Below are positions 27,678-36,579 of a stretch of 64,000 nucleotides of DNA, in pieces. The notes beneath the pieces are model-generated. The model worked only from the letters and a program-made list of their open reading frames with translations, did not search any database and had not been told where the DNA came from. A program made the translations under genes and the position numbers. Position 1 is the stretch's first letter. Each line of letters starts with the position of its first letter. This DNA comes from Aliiroseovarius sediminis. GTDB taxonomy: Bacteria; Pseudomonadota; Alphaproteobacteria; Rhodobacterales; Rhodobacteraceae. The stretch is from assembly GCF_022678485.1 (NCBI RefSeq), contig NZ_JALBYP010000026.1:248001-312000 (forward strand), written 5' to 3'.

Positions 27678-27717
27678 TGTGGAGAAACAAAAGTTTTCTG
27701 TGGACAACTTGTTCACA
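27678..27717. repeat. Cluster of three DnaA-box-like 9-mers
   Basis: Within 40 bases lie TGTGGAGAA (27678-27686), TGTGGACAA (27699-27707) and, inverted, TTGTTCACA (27709-27717). The last two form a near-palindrome with a one-base centre. Each differs from the consensus TGTGGATAA by one or two bases. The cluster sits in the gap between the divergent lolC and YbjN genes. Confidence 0.45.
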
Positions 27718-27880
27718 CGCGAAAGTTTGCCTTTACAGCGACTCAGTGACCTGACACCATATTTAGTAAGGGAAGGTGCGCAGAACGCCGAACCTAGTAC
27801 AGGCATCAAGCTTTAGTGGCCGCACAGAGGTCTGATCCGATCTCGTGCCACGAAGCTGAAAAGAATGGAAGGACAGCACC

Positions 27881-28384
27881 ATGTCCGCGACCGAGCAGTT
27901 CATCGAAGGCGACGACCTTCACCCCATCGACATGGTTCAGTCCATCGCCGAACACCACGATTGGCAGTTCGACCGTGTGGCTGATGACCAGATCGCCATG
28001 GCGGTCGAAGGCCAGTGGCGCACCTATTCGATCACGCTCGCCTGGTCGCCCTATGACGAGACCCTGCGCCTGATCTGCACGTTCGAGATGGAGCCGCCGG
28101 AAGAAAGCCTGCCCCGCCTTTACGAGGCCCTGAACCGCACCAACGACATGTGCTGGACCGGGGCGTTCACCTATTGGCATGAACAACGCCTGATGGTCTA
28201 TCGTTATGGGCTTGCATTGAACGGCGGGCAGATCGTCAGCCCGCAGCAGATCGACCAGTTGATCTCAAGCGCCGTTGGCACGTCTGAACGGTTCTATCCA
28301 GCGTTCCAACTGGTCTGCTGGGCTGATCGCAGCGTCGATGACGCGCTTCAGGTTGCGATGGCCGAGGCCTACGGCCGCGCCTGA
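27881..28384 (+). CDS. YbjN domain-containing protein
   Basis: A 167-residue cytosolic protein of the YbjN family (type III secretion chaperone-like fold). Typical segments are IAEHHDWQFDRVADDQIAMAV, TYSITLAWSPYDETLRLICTF and YRYGLALNGGQIVSPQQIDQL. In enterobacteria YbjN affects motility and stress responses; the mechanism is unknown. ATG at 27881 has AAGGACAGCACC upstream. A clear terminator follows at 28413, so it is a single-gene transcript. Confidence 0.85.
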   Translation: MSATEQFIEGDDLHPIDMVQSIAEHHDWQFDRVADDQIAMAVEGQWRTYSITLAWSPYDETLRLICTFEMEPPEESLPRLYEALNRTNDMCWTGAFTYWHEQRLMVYRYGLALNGGQIVSPQQIDQLISSAVGTSERFYPAFQLVCWADRSVDDALQVAMAEAYGRA

Positions 28385-28412
28385 ACCCACACTTTGACAC
28401 GCCAATAGAAAG

Positions 28413-28437
28413 GCTCGGTCCGTGACCGGGCTTTTTT
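28413..28437 (+). terminator. Rho-independent terminator after the YbjN gene
   Basis: An 8-bp stem GCTCGGTC/GACCGGGC (one G-T pair) with a 3-base loop, followed by six T. It lies 28 bases after the YbjN stop. Confidence 0.88.
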
Positions 28438-28494
28438 GCTGGCCCCTCGCCCAAGCCTCGCGTTATCCATGACCTCAACCACGGAGGATGCATT

Positions 28495-29322
28495 ATGACC
28501 GGAAGTGACATGAAAGAGCTTGAAGCACGCGGGCTGGTCTTGCTGGGCTGCGGCAAGATGGGATCAGCGATGCTGGAAGGTTGGCTGGCACAGGGATTGC
28601 CGGTGGGATCTGTATGGGTGAACGATCCCTATCCGTCTGATTGGCTGGCCGGGTTGGAAGGCCTCAACCTGAACGCGGATTTGCCGGACAACCCGGCCAT
28701 CGTTCTGGTTGCCGTCAAGCCGCAGATGATGGCGGACGCGCTGCCGACGCTGGCCGCGTATGGCAATGGTGAAACGCTGTTTCTGTCAGTCGCCGCTGGC
28801 ACCTCGATCGCAACCTACGAAGACATGCTGGGCAGCGAAACGCCGATCATCCGCGCCATGCCCAACACCCCAGCCGCCATCGCGCGCGGGATATCCGCGA
28901 TGTGTGGTAATGACCACGCCACAGCAGGACATCTGGACATGGCCCAGTCGCTGCTGTCTGCCGTTGGGCAGGTTGTCCGGCTAGACGGCGAACACCAGAT
29001 GGATGCGGTCACGGGGGTTTCCGGTTCGGGTCCGGCCTATGTCTTTCACCTGATCGAAACGCTGGCCGCAGCGGGTGCAGCACAAGGATTGTCGGACGAA
29101 CTGGCCATGCAGCTTGCCAAGGCGACGGTGGCAGGTGCAGGCGCATTGGCGATGCAGGCCGATGATGACCCGGCCCAGTTGCGGGTCAACGTGACCAGCC
29201 CCGGCGGCACCACCGCCGCCGCGCTTGAGGTTTTGATGAACGAAGAAAACGGCTTTCCCGCCCTTCTGAATCGCGCCGTTGCCGCCGCAGCCAACCGTTC
29301 GAAAGAACTTGCCAATGGCTGA
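28495..29322 (+). CDS. proC: Pyrroline-5-carboxylate reductase
   Basis: The last enzyme of proline synthesis, reducing pyrroline-5-carboxylate with NAD(P)H. The 275-residue protein has the Rossmann motif LLGCGKMGSAMLEG (17-30) and the P5CR signature VTGVSGSGPAYVFHLIETL and VTSPGGTTAAALEVL near 170 and 240. GGAGG lies 8 bases before ATG 28495. Its 3' end overlaps the start of the CsaA-type gene by 8 bases. Confidence 0.94.
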   Translation: MTGSDMKELEARGLVLLGCGKMGSAMLEGWLAQGLPVGSVWVNDPYPSDWLAGLEGLNLNADLPDNPAIVLVAVKPQMMADALPTLAAYGNGETLFLSVAAGTSIATYEDMLGSETPIIRAMPNTPAAIARGISAMCGNDHATAGHLDMAQSLLSAVGQVVRLDGEHQMDAVTGVSGSGPAYVFHLIETLAAAGAAQGLSDELAMQLAKATVAGAGALAMQADDDPAQLRVNVTSPGGTTAAALEVLMNEENGFPALLNRAVAAAANRSKELANG

Positions 29323-29653
29323 CCTGAGTTTTGACGATTTCCTGAAAGTGGACATTCGAAAGGGCACCATCACCCGCGCCGAACCCTTCCCCGAAGCTCG
29401 CAAGCCTGCCATCAAGCTATGGGTGGATTTCGGATCAGAGCTTGGTGAAAAGAAAAGCTCGGCCCAGATCACCGCGCATTACGATCCGGAAATGCTGGTG
29501 GGCAAAGAGGTTTTGGCGGTCGTCAACTTCCCCCCGCGCCAGATCGGCCCGGTGATGAGCGAGGTTCTGGTGCTTGGCCTGCCCGACGAAAACGAGGATA
29601 TCGTGCTGCTCACCCCGGATAAATCTGTGCCCGATGGCGCAAGGATGTATTGA
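29315..29653 (+). CDS. csaA: CsaA-like tRNA-binding domain protein
   Basis: A 112-residue EMAP/Arc1p-type OB-fold protein (MADLSFDDFLKVDIRKGTI...). In Bacillus, CsaA is a secretion chaperone; family members also bind tRNA. Typical segments are KLWVDFGSELGEKKSSAQIT and VNFPPRQIGPVMSEVLVLG. ATG at 29315 lies within the proC end. Its TGA shares a base with the ATG of the next gene, so proC-csaA-dehydrogenase are coupled. Confidence 0.87.
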   Translation: MADLSFDDFLKVDIRKGTITRAEPFPEARKPAIKLWVDFGSELGEKKSSAQITAHYDPEMLVGKEVLAVVNFPPRQIGPVMSEVLVLGLPDENEDIVLLTPDKSVPDGARMY

Positions 29654-30603
29654 TGAAGCTCTTTATCTCTCGCCCCCTGCCCGACACCGTGATTGATCGC
29701 GCCCGCGCGGGTTTCGATGTGACATTGCGCGGGGATACCACCTCTATGTCGCAGGACGAGATAGCAGCAAGCCTGCGCGACTTCGATCTGGTGCTGCCCA
29801 CGCTGGGCGATTTCTACTCGGCCGAGGTGTTCAAGGCGGCAGGGAATATCCGCGCCAAGCTGCTGGCCAATTTCGGTGTGGGCTACAACCATATCGACGT
29901 GGACGCCGCCCGCGCCAACGGCATCGCCGTCTCAAACACACCCGGCGCGGTCACGGATGCTACCGCCGACACCGCGATGACGCTGATCCTGATGACGGCC
30001 CGCCGCGCAGGTGAAGGCGAACGGCTGGTGCGGGCCGGGCGCTGGGACGGTTGGCACCCCACACAGATGCTGGGGATGCACGTCACCGGCAAGACCGTCG
30101 GCATCATCGGTATGGGGCGCATCGGCGAAGCAATTGCCGCGCGCTGTCACCACGGGTTCGAAATGGAAGTCGTGTTTTTCAACCGCTCGCCGAAGACCCC
30201 GCCTTTCCCGGCGCGGCAACTGGACAGCATTCAGGACGTAGCCCGTGCCTGCGATATTCTGGTAATCGCCGTGCCCGGCGGGACTGACACTTGGCACCTG
30301 ATCGGTGCAGACACATTCGCTGCGATGCAGCCCCACGCCATCTTCGTGAACATCGCGCGCGGTGAAATCGTGGACGAAGCCGCACTGATCGCGGCCCTTG
30401 ATGCGGGCCAAATCGCGGGTGCGGGGCTGGATGTTTACGAATTTGAACCCAAGGTGCCCGACGCCCTGATCGCCCGTGAAAATGTCGCCCTGCTGCCCCA
30501 TCTTGGCACCGCCACGCTTGAGGTGCGCACCGCGATGGGAATGCTGGCAATGGACAATCTGGAAGCCTTCGCCGCTGGCAAACCGCTGATCAGCCCGGTC
30601 TGA
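29653..30603 (+). CDS. D-isomer-specific 2-hydroxyacid dehydrogenase (glyoxylate reductase-like)
   Basis: A 316-residue NAD(P)-dependent reductase of 2-keto acids such as glyoxylate or hydroxypyruvate. The Rossmann motif is GIIGMGRIGEAIA (about 149-161). The catalytic Arg is in NIARGEIVDEAAL (about 232-244), the Glu in YEFEPKVP (near 266) and the His in LLPHLGTAT (near 285). ATG at 29653 overlaps the preceding TGA (TGATG). It is convergent with tdk. Confidence 0.9.
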   Translation: MKLFISRPLPDTVIDRARAGFDVTLRGDTTSMSQDEIAASLRDFDLVLPTLGDFYSAEVFKAAGNIRAKLLANFGVGYNHIDVDAARANGIAVSNTPGAVTDATADTAMTLILMTARRAGEGERLVRAGRWDGWHPTQMLGMHVTGKTVGIIGMGRIGEAIAARCHHGFEMEVVFFNRSPKTPPFPARQLDSIQDVARACDILVIAVPGGTDTWHLIGADTFAAMQPHAIFVNIARGEIVDEAALIAALDAGQIAGAGLDVYEFEPKVPDALIARENVALLPHLGTATLEVRTAMGMLAMDNLEAFAAGKPLISPV

Positions 30604-30604
30604 C

Positions 30605-31198
30605 CTAAGCCTCGGTCACGGGATCGCCTACCGCCTGACGCCAATGACGGCGGCAGAGCGAGACATAGCTCTCGTTCCCGCCGATCTGCACTTGGTCGCC
30701 AGCGGTCAACACATTGCCCGCGTCGTCTTGGCGCACCACCATCGTGGCCTTCTTGCCGCAATGGCAGATCGTGCGCACCTCGCGCATTTCATCGGCCAGC
30801 GCCAAAAGGGCGGCAGAGCCGGGAAACAGGTTGCCCTGAAAATCAACGCGCAGACCATAGCACATGACCGGCACGCCAAGGTCATCCACCACGCGCGCCA
30901 GTTGCCATACCTGATCGGGTTCCAGAAACTGCGCTTCGTCTATGAACACGCAGGCACAGGGACCAACGGTCAGGCGGGTCCTGATCTTCGCGAACAAATC
31001 TTCGCCCACAGCAAAGGTGTCAGCGTCCGACCCAATGCCGATCCGGCTGCCAATCCGCGCAGCCCCCGCCCGATTGTCCAGCTTTGCCGTGATCAGATAG
31101 GTCTGCATCCCGCGTTCGCCATAGTTATGACTGGCCTGCAACAACAGGGTCGATTTCCCTGCGTTCATCGTCGAATATTGAAAATAGAGTTTCGCCAT
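30605..31198 (-). CDS. tdk: Thymidine kinase
   Basis: A salvage enzyme that phosphorylates thymidine to dTMP. The 197-residue protein has the P-loop STMNAGKSTLLLQ (9-21), the catalytic Glu in CVFIDEAQFL near 90, the lasso-loop region and zinc Cys pair ICHCGKKATMV near 150 plus CRRHW near 185. It is type II (tetrameric, human TK1-like). Its 3' end almost touches the convergent dehydrogenase gene. Confidence 0.93.
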   Translation of the reverse strand: MAKLYFQYSTMNAGKSTLLLQASHNYGERGMQTYLITAKLDNRAGAARIGSRIGIGSDADTFAVGEDLFAKIRTRLTVGPCACVFIDEAQFLEPDQVWQLARVVDDLGVPVMCYGLRVDFQGNLFPGSAALLALADEMREVRTICHCGKKATMVVRQDDAGNVLTAGDQVQIGGNESYVSLCRRHWRQAVGDPVTEA

Positions 31199-31382
31199 GC
31201 GCAGGGATTACGCCGCTGTGTGTTTCTGATCAAGACCATCCATTACACATGCTAGCGGAGAGGGGGGCGGCAACGACGGACCGATGATGAAAGCCAGCGG
31301 GTCGAAACCCTGGGGATGGAACGGACCCTCACCCTCAATCCTTGTGTCGCACCGACACTGGCCTGAACAAGATGCCCAGACC

Positions 31383-31438
31383 GCCTGCTGCAATACACGC
31401 AGCAGGCCCCCTCCGCGCGCTGGCGCAACATGCGCCAG
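31383..31438. repeat. Two tandem perfect stem-loops
   Basis: The first is a 9-bp perfect inverted repeat GCCTGCTGC-AATACAC-GCAGCAGGC (31383-31407). The second is an 8-bp perfect repeat CTGGCGCA-ACA-TGCGCCAG (31420-31438). Neither is followed by a T-run, so they are not simple terminators. They could be part of a small RNA, a leader structure or a protein-binding site. Confidence 0.6.
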
Positions 31439-31444
31439 GCACTC

Positions 31445-31475
31445 TGTACACTCACCAACTCACCACTCGTATAAT
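31445..31475 (+). promoter_or_regulatory. Possible promoter of the 31560 gene
   Basis: An exact TATAAT lies at 31470-31475, with a weak TGTACA 19 bases upstream (31445-31450). The start codon is 84 bases downstream. Confidence 0.4.
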
Positions 31476-31559
31476 TAAGCCATTCCCTTGCGCGCAGATT
31501 AATGGGAAAAGAAGTGCGGGTTTCCCCGCGATACGGTTGCGCGCCAGGAGGTTACAGAC

Positions 31560-32018
31560 ATGGACAGCATCAACAGTTACCTGAAGAAACACACCGAAAC
31601 CCTGGTCAAGGATGTGGGGCTTGAGGCCGCGTGCAAGCTGACCGGCAAGTCCAAAGCGACGCTTGGCCGGTATTATTCCGACAGCGACGAACACGCCGAC
31701 CGCTTCATGCCCGTCGATGCGGTTGCCGCGTTGGAAAAGGCCGCACGTTATCCCCATGTCACCGGCGCGCTGGCCGAATTGGGCGGGATCACGATGTCTT
31801 ACGATTCCGAACGCAAGAACACCGCCAGCGGTGGGGTCAATTCCGATGTGATCGCCCTGTCACAACGGTTCGCGATGTTGATGGGGGAATATCAGCAATC
31901 CATCGAAGATGGTGTGATCAGCATCAACGAGGCCAAGCGCCTGTTGCGCGAGACTTTGGCCCTTCAGCATGTGCTGATCGACATGAAGCTGCATTTGGAA
32001 GAAGAAAGCGGTAACTGA
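31560..32018 (+). CDS. Putative DNA-binding protein, phage-CII-like helical protein
   Basis: A 152-residue protein, MDSINSYLKKHTETLVKDVG..., with an N-terminal helix-turn-helix-like part (LEAACKLTGKSKATLGRYY, 21-39) followed by PVDAVAALEKAA, which resembles phage CII-type regulators and other proteins that discriminate gene dosage by DNA binding. The second half is helical and acidic. The match is by pattern only. AGGAGG lies 8 bases before ATG 31560. It is convergent with dgkA, with 3 bases between the stops. Confidence 0.6.
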   Translation: MDSINSYLKKHTETLVKDVGLEAACKLTGKSKATLGRYYSDSDEHADRFMPVDAVAALEKAARYPHVTGALAELGGITMSYDSERKNTASGGVNSDVIALSQRFAMLMGEYQQSIEDGVISINEAKRLLRETLALQHVLIDMKLHLEEESGN

Positions 32019-32021
32019 CCT

Positions 32022-32375
32022 CTAACCCAGCAGGATCGCTAACCACGCGACAGCCCCCGCAAGCGCGGTCAGCACGACAAACGCACTGGCGGCATCTTTG
32101 GCCTGCCCAGCCAGCGGGTGAATATCCTGCGTGATCAGATCGACGGTCCGTTCGATGGCCGTGTTGATCAGTTCGGACGCCACGACCAACACCGACAGGG
32201 CCAGCAGCAAGGCACGCTCGCCACCCGTCAGATCAAGCCACAGTGCAAGCCCGCAGGACAGCAGGCAGACGACGGTCCATTGTCGCACCGATTTTTCCGA
32301 CTGCCAGGCCATGCGCCATCCGGCCCAAGACCAGTTCCACGTCCGCCACCAGCGTTTCAGTTCAGATATGATCAT
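32022..32375 (-). CDS. dgkA: Diacylglycerol kinase
   Basis: A 117-residue trimeric integral membrane kinase that recycles diacylglycerol to phosphatidate. It has three membrane helices and the family motif VVASELINTAIERTVD (about 66-81) with the catalytic Glu and Asn. The start MIISELKRWWRTWNW at 32375 overlaps the stop of the YigZ-type gene (ATGA). It may phosphorylate undecaprenol instead, as Gram-positive members do, but the length and neighbours favour the diacylglycerol form. Confidence 0.88.
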   Translation of the reverse strand: MIISELKRWWRTWNWSWAGWRMAWQSEKSVRQWTVVCLLSCGLALWLDLTGGERALLLALSVLVVASELINTAIERTVDLITQDIHPLAGQAKDAASAFVVLTALAGAVAWLAILLG

Positions 32376-32740
32376 TCCCGCGTCTCCGGTTGGGTGTGAG
32401 AAAGGTAATGATCCACGCAATCCTGCACGCGACGAAAACGATCGCCGCCCAGCTTGGTGCCACCAAACCAGCGGGTCACGACGATGATGTGGCCATGCAG
32501 CCCTTCGCGTTCCAGCATCCGCAGAATGACCAGCCCCGCCCCAGCTTCCCCATCGTCGCCTTTGGTGGGGCCGTCATCGGGCAGGATCGCCGCCCATGTG
32601 TTGTGGGTCGCCTTGGCAAAACGCTTGTCGCGGGTCAGGTTCTTCAAGAACGCCTTTACATCGGCGCGCGATGCAACAGGGCCGCCGGATACGGCATATT
32701 TCGACCCTCGGTCCGTGAGAAATCCGTTGAATTGCTGCAT
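32372..32740 (-). CDS. yigZ: YigZ/IMPACT family protein (UPF0029)
   Basis: A 122-residue protein of the IMPACT N-terminal fold, named for the eukaryotic translation regulator. The signature is VVTRWFGGTKLGG (about 88-100), with EAGAGLVILRMLE upstream. The C-terminal DUF1949 domain of E. coli YigZ (about 204 residues) is absent, so this is the short form. It is coupled to dgkA. Confidence 0.82.
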   Translation of the reverse strand: MQQFNGFLTDRGSKYAVSGGPVASRADVKAFLKNLTRDKRFAKATHNTWAAILPDDGPTKGDDGEAGAGLVILRMLEREGLHGHIIVVTRWFGGTKLGGDRFRRVQDCVDHYLSHTQPETRE

Positions 32741-32831
32741 CTGCCCTGCCTTCCAAGGCTATATACGCCGCCTTCACCCGGCTGACCAGATGCACACTGG
32801 TGTTTGCCGCATGATCGCGTACACTCGGTTC

Positions 32832-33074
32832 ATGTTTACCATTGAGCACGAATTTGACGCCACCGTCGTCACCCTTGTGGATGAAGGCCGCGCGCCCTTG
32901 AACGAAGACGTCACCATCAACGCGTTCGACGATTGCATCACCCTGGAGCAATGGGACCCGCGCACCGATATGGTGCATCGGATCACGCTGTCGCCGGCGC
33001 AACTTGGCGACCTGACAGCCGCCTTGAACCTGCCCGAGGGGATTTATCGTTCGACCAAGCCGACCGGGGCTTAG
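32832..33074 (+). CDS. Conserved-looking hypothetical protein, 80 residues
   Basis: [19 protein letters not shown]... is an acidic, beta-rich protein with [15 protein letters not shown] in the middle and a C-terminal [14 protein letters not shown]. Codon use is normal for the region. The frame is open upstream (ATG at 32811), and neither start has a strong ribosome site. Its TAG overlaps the convergent glpK TAA by three bases. Function unknown. Confidence 0.65.
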   Translation: MFTIEHEFDATVVTLVDEGRAPLNEDVTINAFDDCITLEQWDPRTDMVHRITLSPAQLGDLTAALNLPEGIYRSTKPTGA

Positions 33075-34540
33075 TCCCGGCGGCTCAGCGTTCGGCTGAC
33101 CGCACCCTGCCACGCGTCATAGCGGCGGTTGCGCGTGGCGTCGTCCATCTTGACCTCGAACCGGTAATCCAGCGCCCATCGCTCGGCAAACCCGTCTTGA
33201 TTGGGGTAAATGCCTGCGCGCATCCCCGCCAGCCATGCCGCCCCCAGCGCGGTGGTCTCAAGCACGGTTGGGCGGTCCACGGCCGCCCCGGTGATGTCAG
33301 CCAGAAACTGCATCGTCCAGTCAGACGCCGCCATTCCGCCATCAACGCGCAGGACCGTGTCTGCCTTCGCCCCCATATCGGCTTGCATCGCCTCCAGCAG
33401 GTCGCGGGTCTGAAACCCGACGCTTTCCAACGCCGCGCGCGCGAATTCCTTGGGGCCAGAGCCGCGCGTCAGGCCAAATATCGCGCCACGGCAGTCGGCA
33501 TCCCAGTAGGGTGCGCCAAGGCCGGTGAAAGCGGGGACAAGGATCACCTCTTGTTCGGGATCGGCGGCTTGGGCCAGCGCGCCGGTTTGACTGGCATCCT
33601 TGATGATCCCCAACCCGTCGCGCAGCCATTGCACGGCAGCGCCCGCGATGAAGATCGATCCTTCCAGCGCATAGGTCGGTGTGCCGTCAAGCTGATAGGC
33701 GATCGTGGTCAGCAACCGGTTTTTTGACGCAACCGGGGCATCACCCGTGTTCAAAAGCGCAAAGCACCCGGTGCCATAGGTCGATTTCATCATCCCCGGT
33801 TTGAAACACGCCTGCCCGATCGTCGCTGCCTGTTGATCGCCCGCAACGCCCAGAATGGGTGTATCGCCCCCGAACAGATCAGTCGCCCCGAAATCAGCCG
33901 CGCAATCCAGCACCTCGGGCAGCATCGACATTGGAATATCCAGCATGGAACAGATGTCTGCATCCCATCGGCCGGTCTTGATATCATAAAGCATGGTCCG
34001 CGCGGCATTCGTCGCATCCGTCACATGGCGCGCGCCATTCGTCAGCCGCCAGATCAGGAACGTGTCGACGGTGCCGAACGCCAGCTCTCCGGCTTCGGCA
34101 CGTGCGCGGGCACCGTCCACATTCTCCAAAATCCATGCCAGCTTGGTGGCCGAGAAATAGGGGTCCAGCAACAGCCCCGTGCGGTCGGTCACGAATGCCT
34201 CGTGCCCGGTCTTCTTCAGGGCGGCACAGGTCGCGGCTGTGCGCCGGTCTTGCCAAACGATGGCGTTGTAAATCGGTTTGCCGGTGGCGCGGTCCCACAC
34301 CAGCGTCGTTTCGCGCTGGTTGGTGATGCCGATGGCGGCAACCTTGGCCCCGTCAGCGGTCTCAAGGCAGGTGTCGCGGACAGTGGACCAGATCTCCTCG
34401 GGGTCGTGTTCCACCCAGCCCGAGGCGGGGTAGTACTGCTTGAACTCGCGCTGCGCGGTTCGGATCGGCCGGATCTGGTCGTCAAACAGAATGGCGCGCG
34501 AAGATGTGGTGCCCTGATCAATGGCGAGGATGTGGGTCAT
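33071..34540 (-). CDS. glpK: Glycerol kinase
   Basis: Phosphorylates glycerol to glycerol-3-phosphate. The 489-residue FGGY-family protein has [16 protein letters not shown] at the N-terminus, [15 protein letters not shown] near 80, [18 protein letters not shown] near 250 and the FGGY signature region [18 protein letters not shown] near 395. ATG at 34540 has GGAGA upstream; a frame open to 34615 lacks conservation. No glpF or glpD is beside it; it is divergent from the FAD dehydrogenase gene. Confidence 0.95.
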   Translation of the reverse strand: MTHILAIDQGTTSSRAILFDDQIRPIRTAQREFKQYYPASGWVEHDPEEIWSTVRDTCLETADGAKVAAIGITNQRETTLVWDRATGKPIYNAIVWQDRRTAATCAALKKTGHEAFVTDRTGLLLDPYFSATKLAWILENVDGARARAEAGELAFGTVDTFLIWRLTNGARHVTDATNAARTMLYDIKTGRWDADICSMLDIPMSMLPEVLDCAADFGATDLFGGDTPILGVAGDQQAATIGQACFKPGMMKSTYGTGCFALLNTGDAPVASKNRLLTTIAYQLDGTPTYALEGSIFIAGAAVQWLRDGLGIIKDASQTGALAQAADPEQEVILVPAFTGLGAPYWDADCRGAIFGLTRGSGPKEFARAALESVGFQTRDLLEAMQADMGAKADTVLRVDGGMAASDWTMQFLADITGAAVDRPTVLETTALGAAWLAGMRAGIYPNQDGFAERWALDYRFEVKMDDATRNRRYDAWQGAVSRTLSRRD

Positions 34541-34678
34541 GGGGTCTCCGATCATCGTCTGAACCGCTGCATCATGCGGCAGGATATCGCTAACATCCCG
34601 TCGCGCACCTGTCACGCGGGATTGCGACTATACCTTGCCGCCGCCCGCGCCTAGGTTGCGCGAAAGACAGGAGGTCAC

Positions 34679-36124
34679 ATGGAACTTTTGCAACAACTTC
34701 GCGACGCCATCGGGACGGCGCATGTGTTGACAGGCGCGGATATGGCACCTTGGGACAGCGACTGGTTGGGCACGTATCACAACACGCCCTTGGCCGTGCT
34801 GCGTCCCGGGTCAACGCGCGACGTGCAAGCTATCATGGCCATCGCCCATGACACCGGCACCCCGGTCGTTCCAGTGTCGGGCAATACGGGGTTGGCGGGT
34901 GGGGCCCACGCGTCCGACGGTAGCCTGATGCTGTCTTTATCACGCATAAACCGCATTCGCGACATCCGGCCCGATGCACGCGTTGCCATTGTGGATGGCG
35001 GCGTTGTCCTGGAAACCCTGCAAGCCGCCGTCGCCGCGCACGATCTGGAGTTTCCGATGAGTTTCGGCGCCAAAGGATCGTGTATGATCGCGGGAATGCT
35101 GGCCACCAACGCGGGCGGGTCAAATGTCGTGCGCCACGGCAACACCCGTGACCTGTGCATCGGGATCGAAGCCGTACTGCCCAACGGCGACCTGCTTGAT
35201 TTGATGAGCGAGTTGCACAAGGACAATTCCGGCTATGACCTGCGCGACCTGTTGATTGGGTCCGAAGGCACGCTGGCGGTGATCACCGGCGCGGTTCTGA
35301 AACTGGTCCCTGCCCCAAAGGCCCGCGCCACAGCCATGCTCGCGGTCGCGTCATTGGGCGACGCTTTGTCCATCCTGAACCGGCTGCAAGACGCCACCGG
35401 CGGCGCGGTCGAGGCGTTCGAATACATGCCCGACCGCTATTTCGATGCATTGCTTGAAAAACACCCCGACCAGCGCCCGCCATTTGCGGAAAGCTACGCC
35501 ATCAACATTCTGACGGAAATCGGATCAACGATTGAACGGGATGCCATTCCCGGCGACGATGGCTCGATCCCCCTGACCAACCGGCTTGAGGAAGTCTTGG
35601 CAAGCTTCATGGAAGACGACGCTATCCTTGACGCAAATATCGCCCAAAACGACGCCCAGCGCATCCGGATGTGGCACATGCGCGAATCCGTGGCCGAGGT
35701 CGTCTTGTCCCGCGACCCGCTGGTCAACAACGACATCGCCCTGCCACTGGATCAGGTCGAGCCTTTCCTGACCCGCATGGGTGGTGAAATGCAGCAAGTG
35801 GACCCCGACGCCGAGGTGATCGAGGTCGCGCATCTGGGCGACGGCAACATCCACTATACCGTCTTTCCCAGCGCGCCCGCGCTGGTCGATCCCATCATGG
35901 AACGGGTCGAGGATGTCACCCTTTCCATGGGCGGCAGCTTTTCGGCAGAACACGGAATTGGGCTGTCAAAACTACCGTCGATGCGTCGACGCAAGGACAA
36001 GATAGCACTGGCCGTGATGCGCCAGATCAAACAGGCGTTGGACCCAAAAGGCATCATGAACCCGGGAAAGGTGCTGCCTGAGAAGCCGATTGGTGTTCCC
36101 ATTGCGACCGCATTGCCAGGGTGA
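34679..36124 (+). CDS. FAD-linked oxidase, GlcD/D-2-hydroxyacid dehydrogenase type
   Basis: A 481-residue flavoprotein of the VAO/PCMH family that oxidises D-2-hydroxyacids (D-lactate, glycolate or D-2-hydroxyglutarate). The FAD-binding part carries PVSGNTGLAGGAHASDG (about 62-78), MLATNAGGSNVVRHGNTRD and LLIGSEGTLAVITGAVLKL; the C-terminal cap has HLGDGNIHYTVFP, the zinc-site HGIGLSKL and MNPGKVLP. After KVLP, where most members end, the protein runs on for 14 residues. A single gene with AGGAGG before ATG. The degraded IS end begins two bases after its stop. Confidence 0.88.
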   Translation: MELLQQLRDAIGTAHVLTGADMAPWDSDWLGTYHNTPLAVLRPGSTRDVQAIMAIAHDTGTPVVPVSGNTGLAGGAHASDGSLMLSLSRINRIRDIRPDARVAIVDGGVVLETLQAAVAAHDLEFPMSFGAKGSCMIAGMLATNAGGSNVVRHGNTRDLCIGIEAVLPNGDLLDLMSELHKDNSGYDLRDLLIGSEGTLAVITGAVLKLVPAPKARATAMLAVASLGDALSILNRLQDATGGAVEAFEYMPDRYFDALLEKHPDQRPPFAESYAINILTEIGSTIERDAIPGDDGSIPLTNRLEEVLASFMEDDAILDANIAQNDAQRIRMWHMRESVAEVVLSRDPLVNNDIALPLDQVEPFLTRMGGEMQQVDPDAEVIEVAHLGDGNIHYTVFPSAPALVDPIMERVEDVTLSMGGSFSAEHGIGLSKLPSMRRRKDKIALAVMRQIKQALDPKGIMNPGKVLPEKPIGVPIATALPG

Positions 36125-36125
36125 C

Positions 36126-36392
36126 TGAGGTGATCAGCCCCACCTAAGTGGTCCAGTTCGTATGTTAGTGCATGATTGGCTTGGGCTCCATCGGGACGAT
36201 GGTTTCCGGGGCCGGTGGGCGGTAGCCCAAGGCACTATGTGGTCGTTTCATGTTGTAGTGCTTCCTCCATTGTTCAATCAGAATTTGCGCTTCTCGCAGG
36301 CTGTAGAAGACCTCTGCGTTCAGCAGTTCATCTCTGAGGCGGAGAAACGCGCGAAAGTTGGTGATGCCCTGAGGGGCGGCATAGCACCTCAA
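36126..36392 (-). mobile_element. IS3-family insertion sequence remnant (3' end of the transposase)
   Basis: On the minus strand a 75-codon frame (36165-36392) ends with RDELLNAEVFYSLREAQ, WRKHYNMKRPHSALGYR and PAPETIVPMEPKP, the C-terminal integrase-core tail of IS3-family OrfB. The DDE Asp residues and the rest of the transposase are missing; similarity begins only at about RDELL. The bases 36126-36164 (TGAGGTGATCAGCCCCACC...) look like the outer IS end with its 5'-TG. The element is truncated and inactive. Confidence 0.8.
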
Positions 36393-36579
36393 CCTGCCGT
36401 AACTGCGTTAGCGGACGTTCGTGCGCGGCGCTGTATACGACAAAAGGGCAAGAACCAGGCCGAAGATGCAGAGCGCATTCTGTGTCATAGTGGGCCGTCA
36501 ACGTCGGGTTGTCGGCGTGGGCGAGCATGGCAGATCGGAGGATCAGTCATGGAAATGAAAACTTAACTGCCATTCGTGC
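36393..36579. other. Non-coding gap between the two mobile-element remnants
   Basis: I see no supported gene here. The frames present are short and have no family features. It joins the IS3 remnant to the integrase remnant and is probably decayed mobile DNA. Confidence 0.4.

Larger units (their letters stand above)
31199..31559. other. Intergenic region between tdk and the HTH-type gene
   Basis: This 361-base gap between divergent genes holds the tdk promoter on one side and the promoter of the 31560 gene on the other. Its middle has two tandem perfect hairpins (31383-31438). No frame in it looks coding. Confidence 0.5.
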
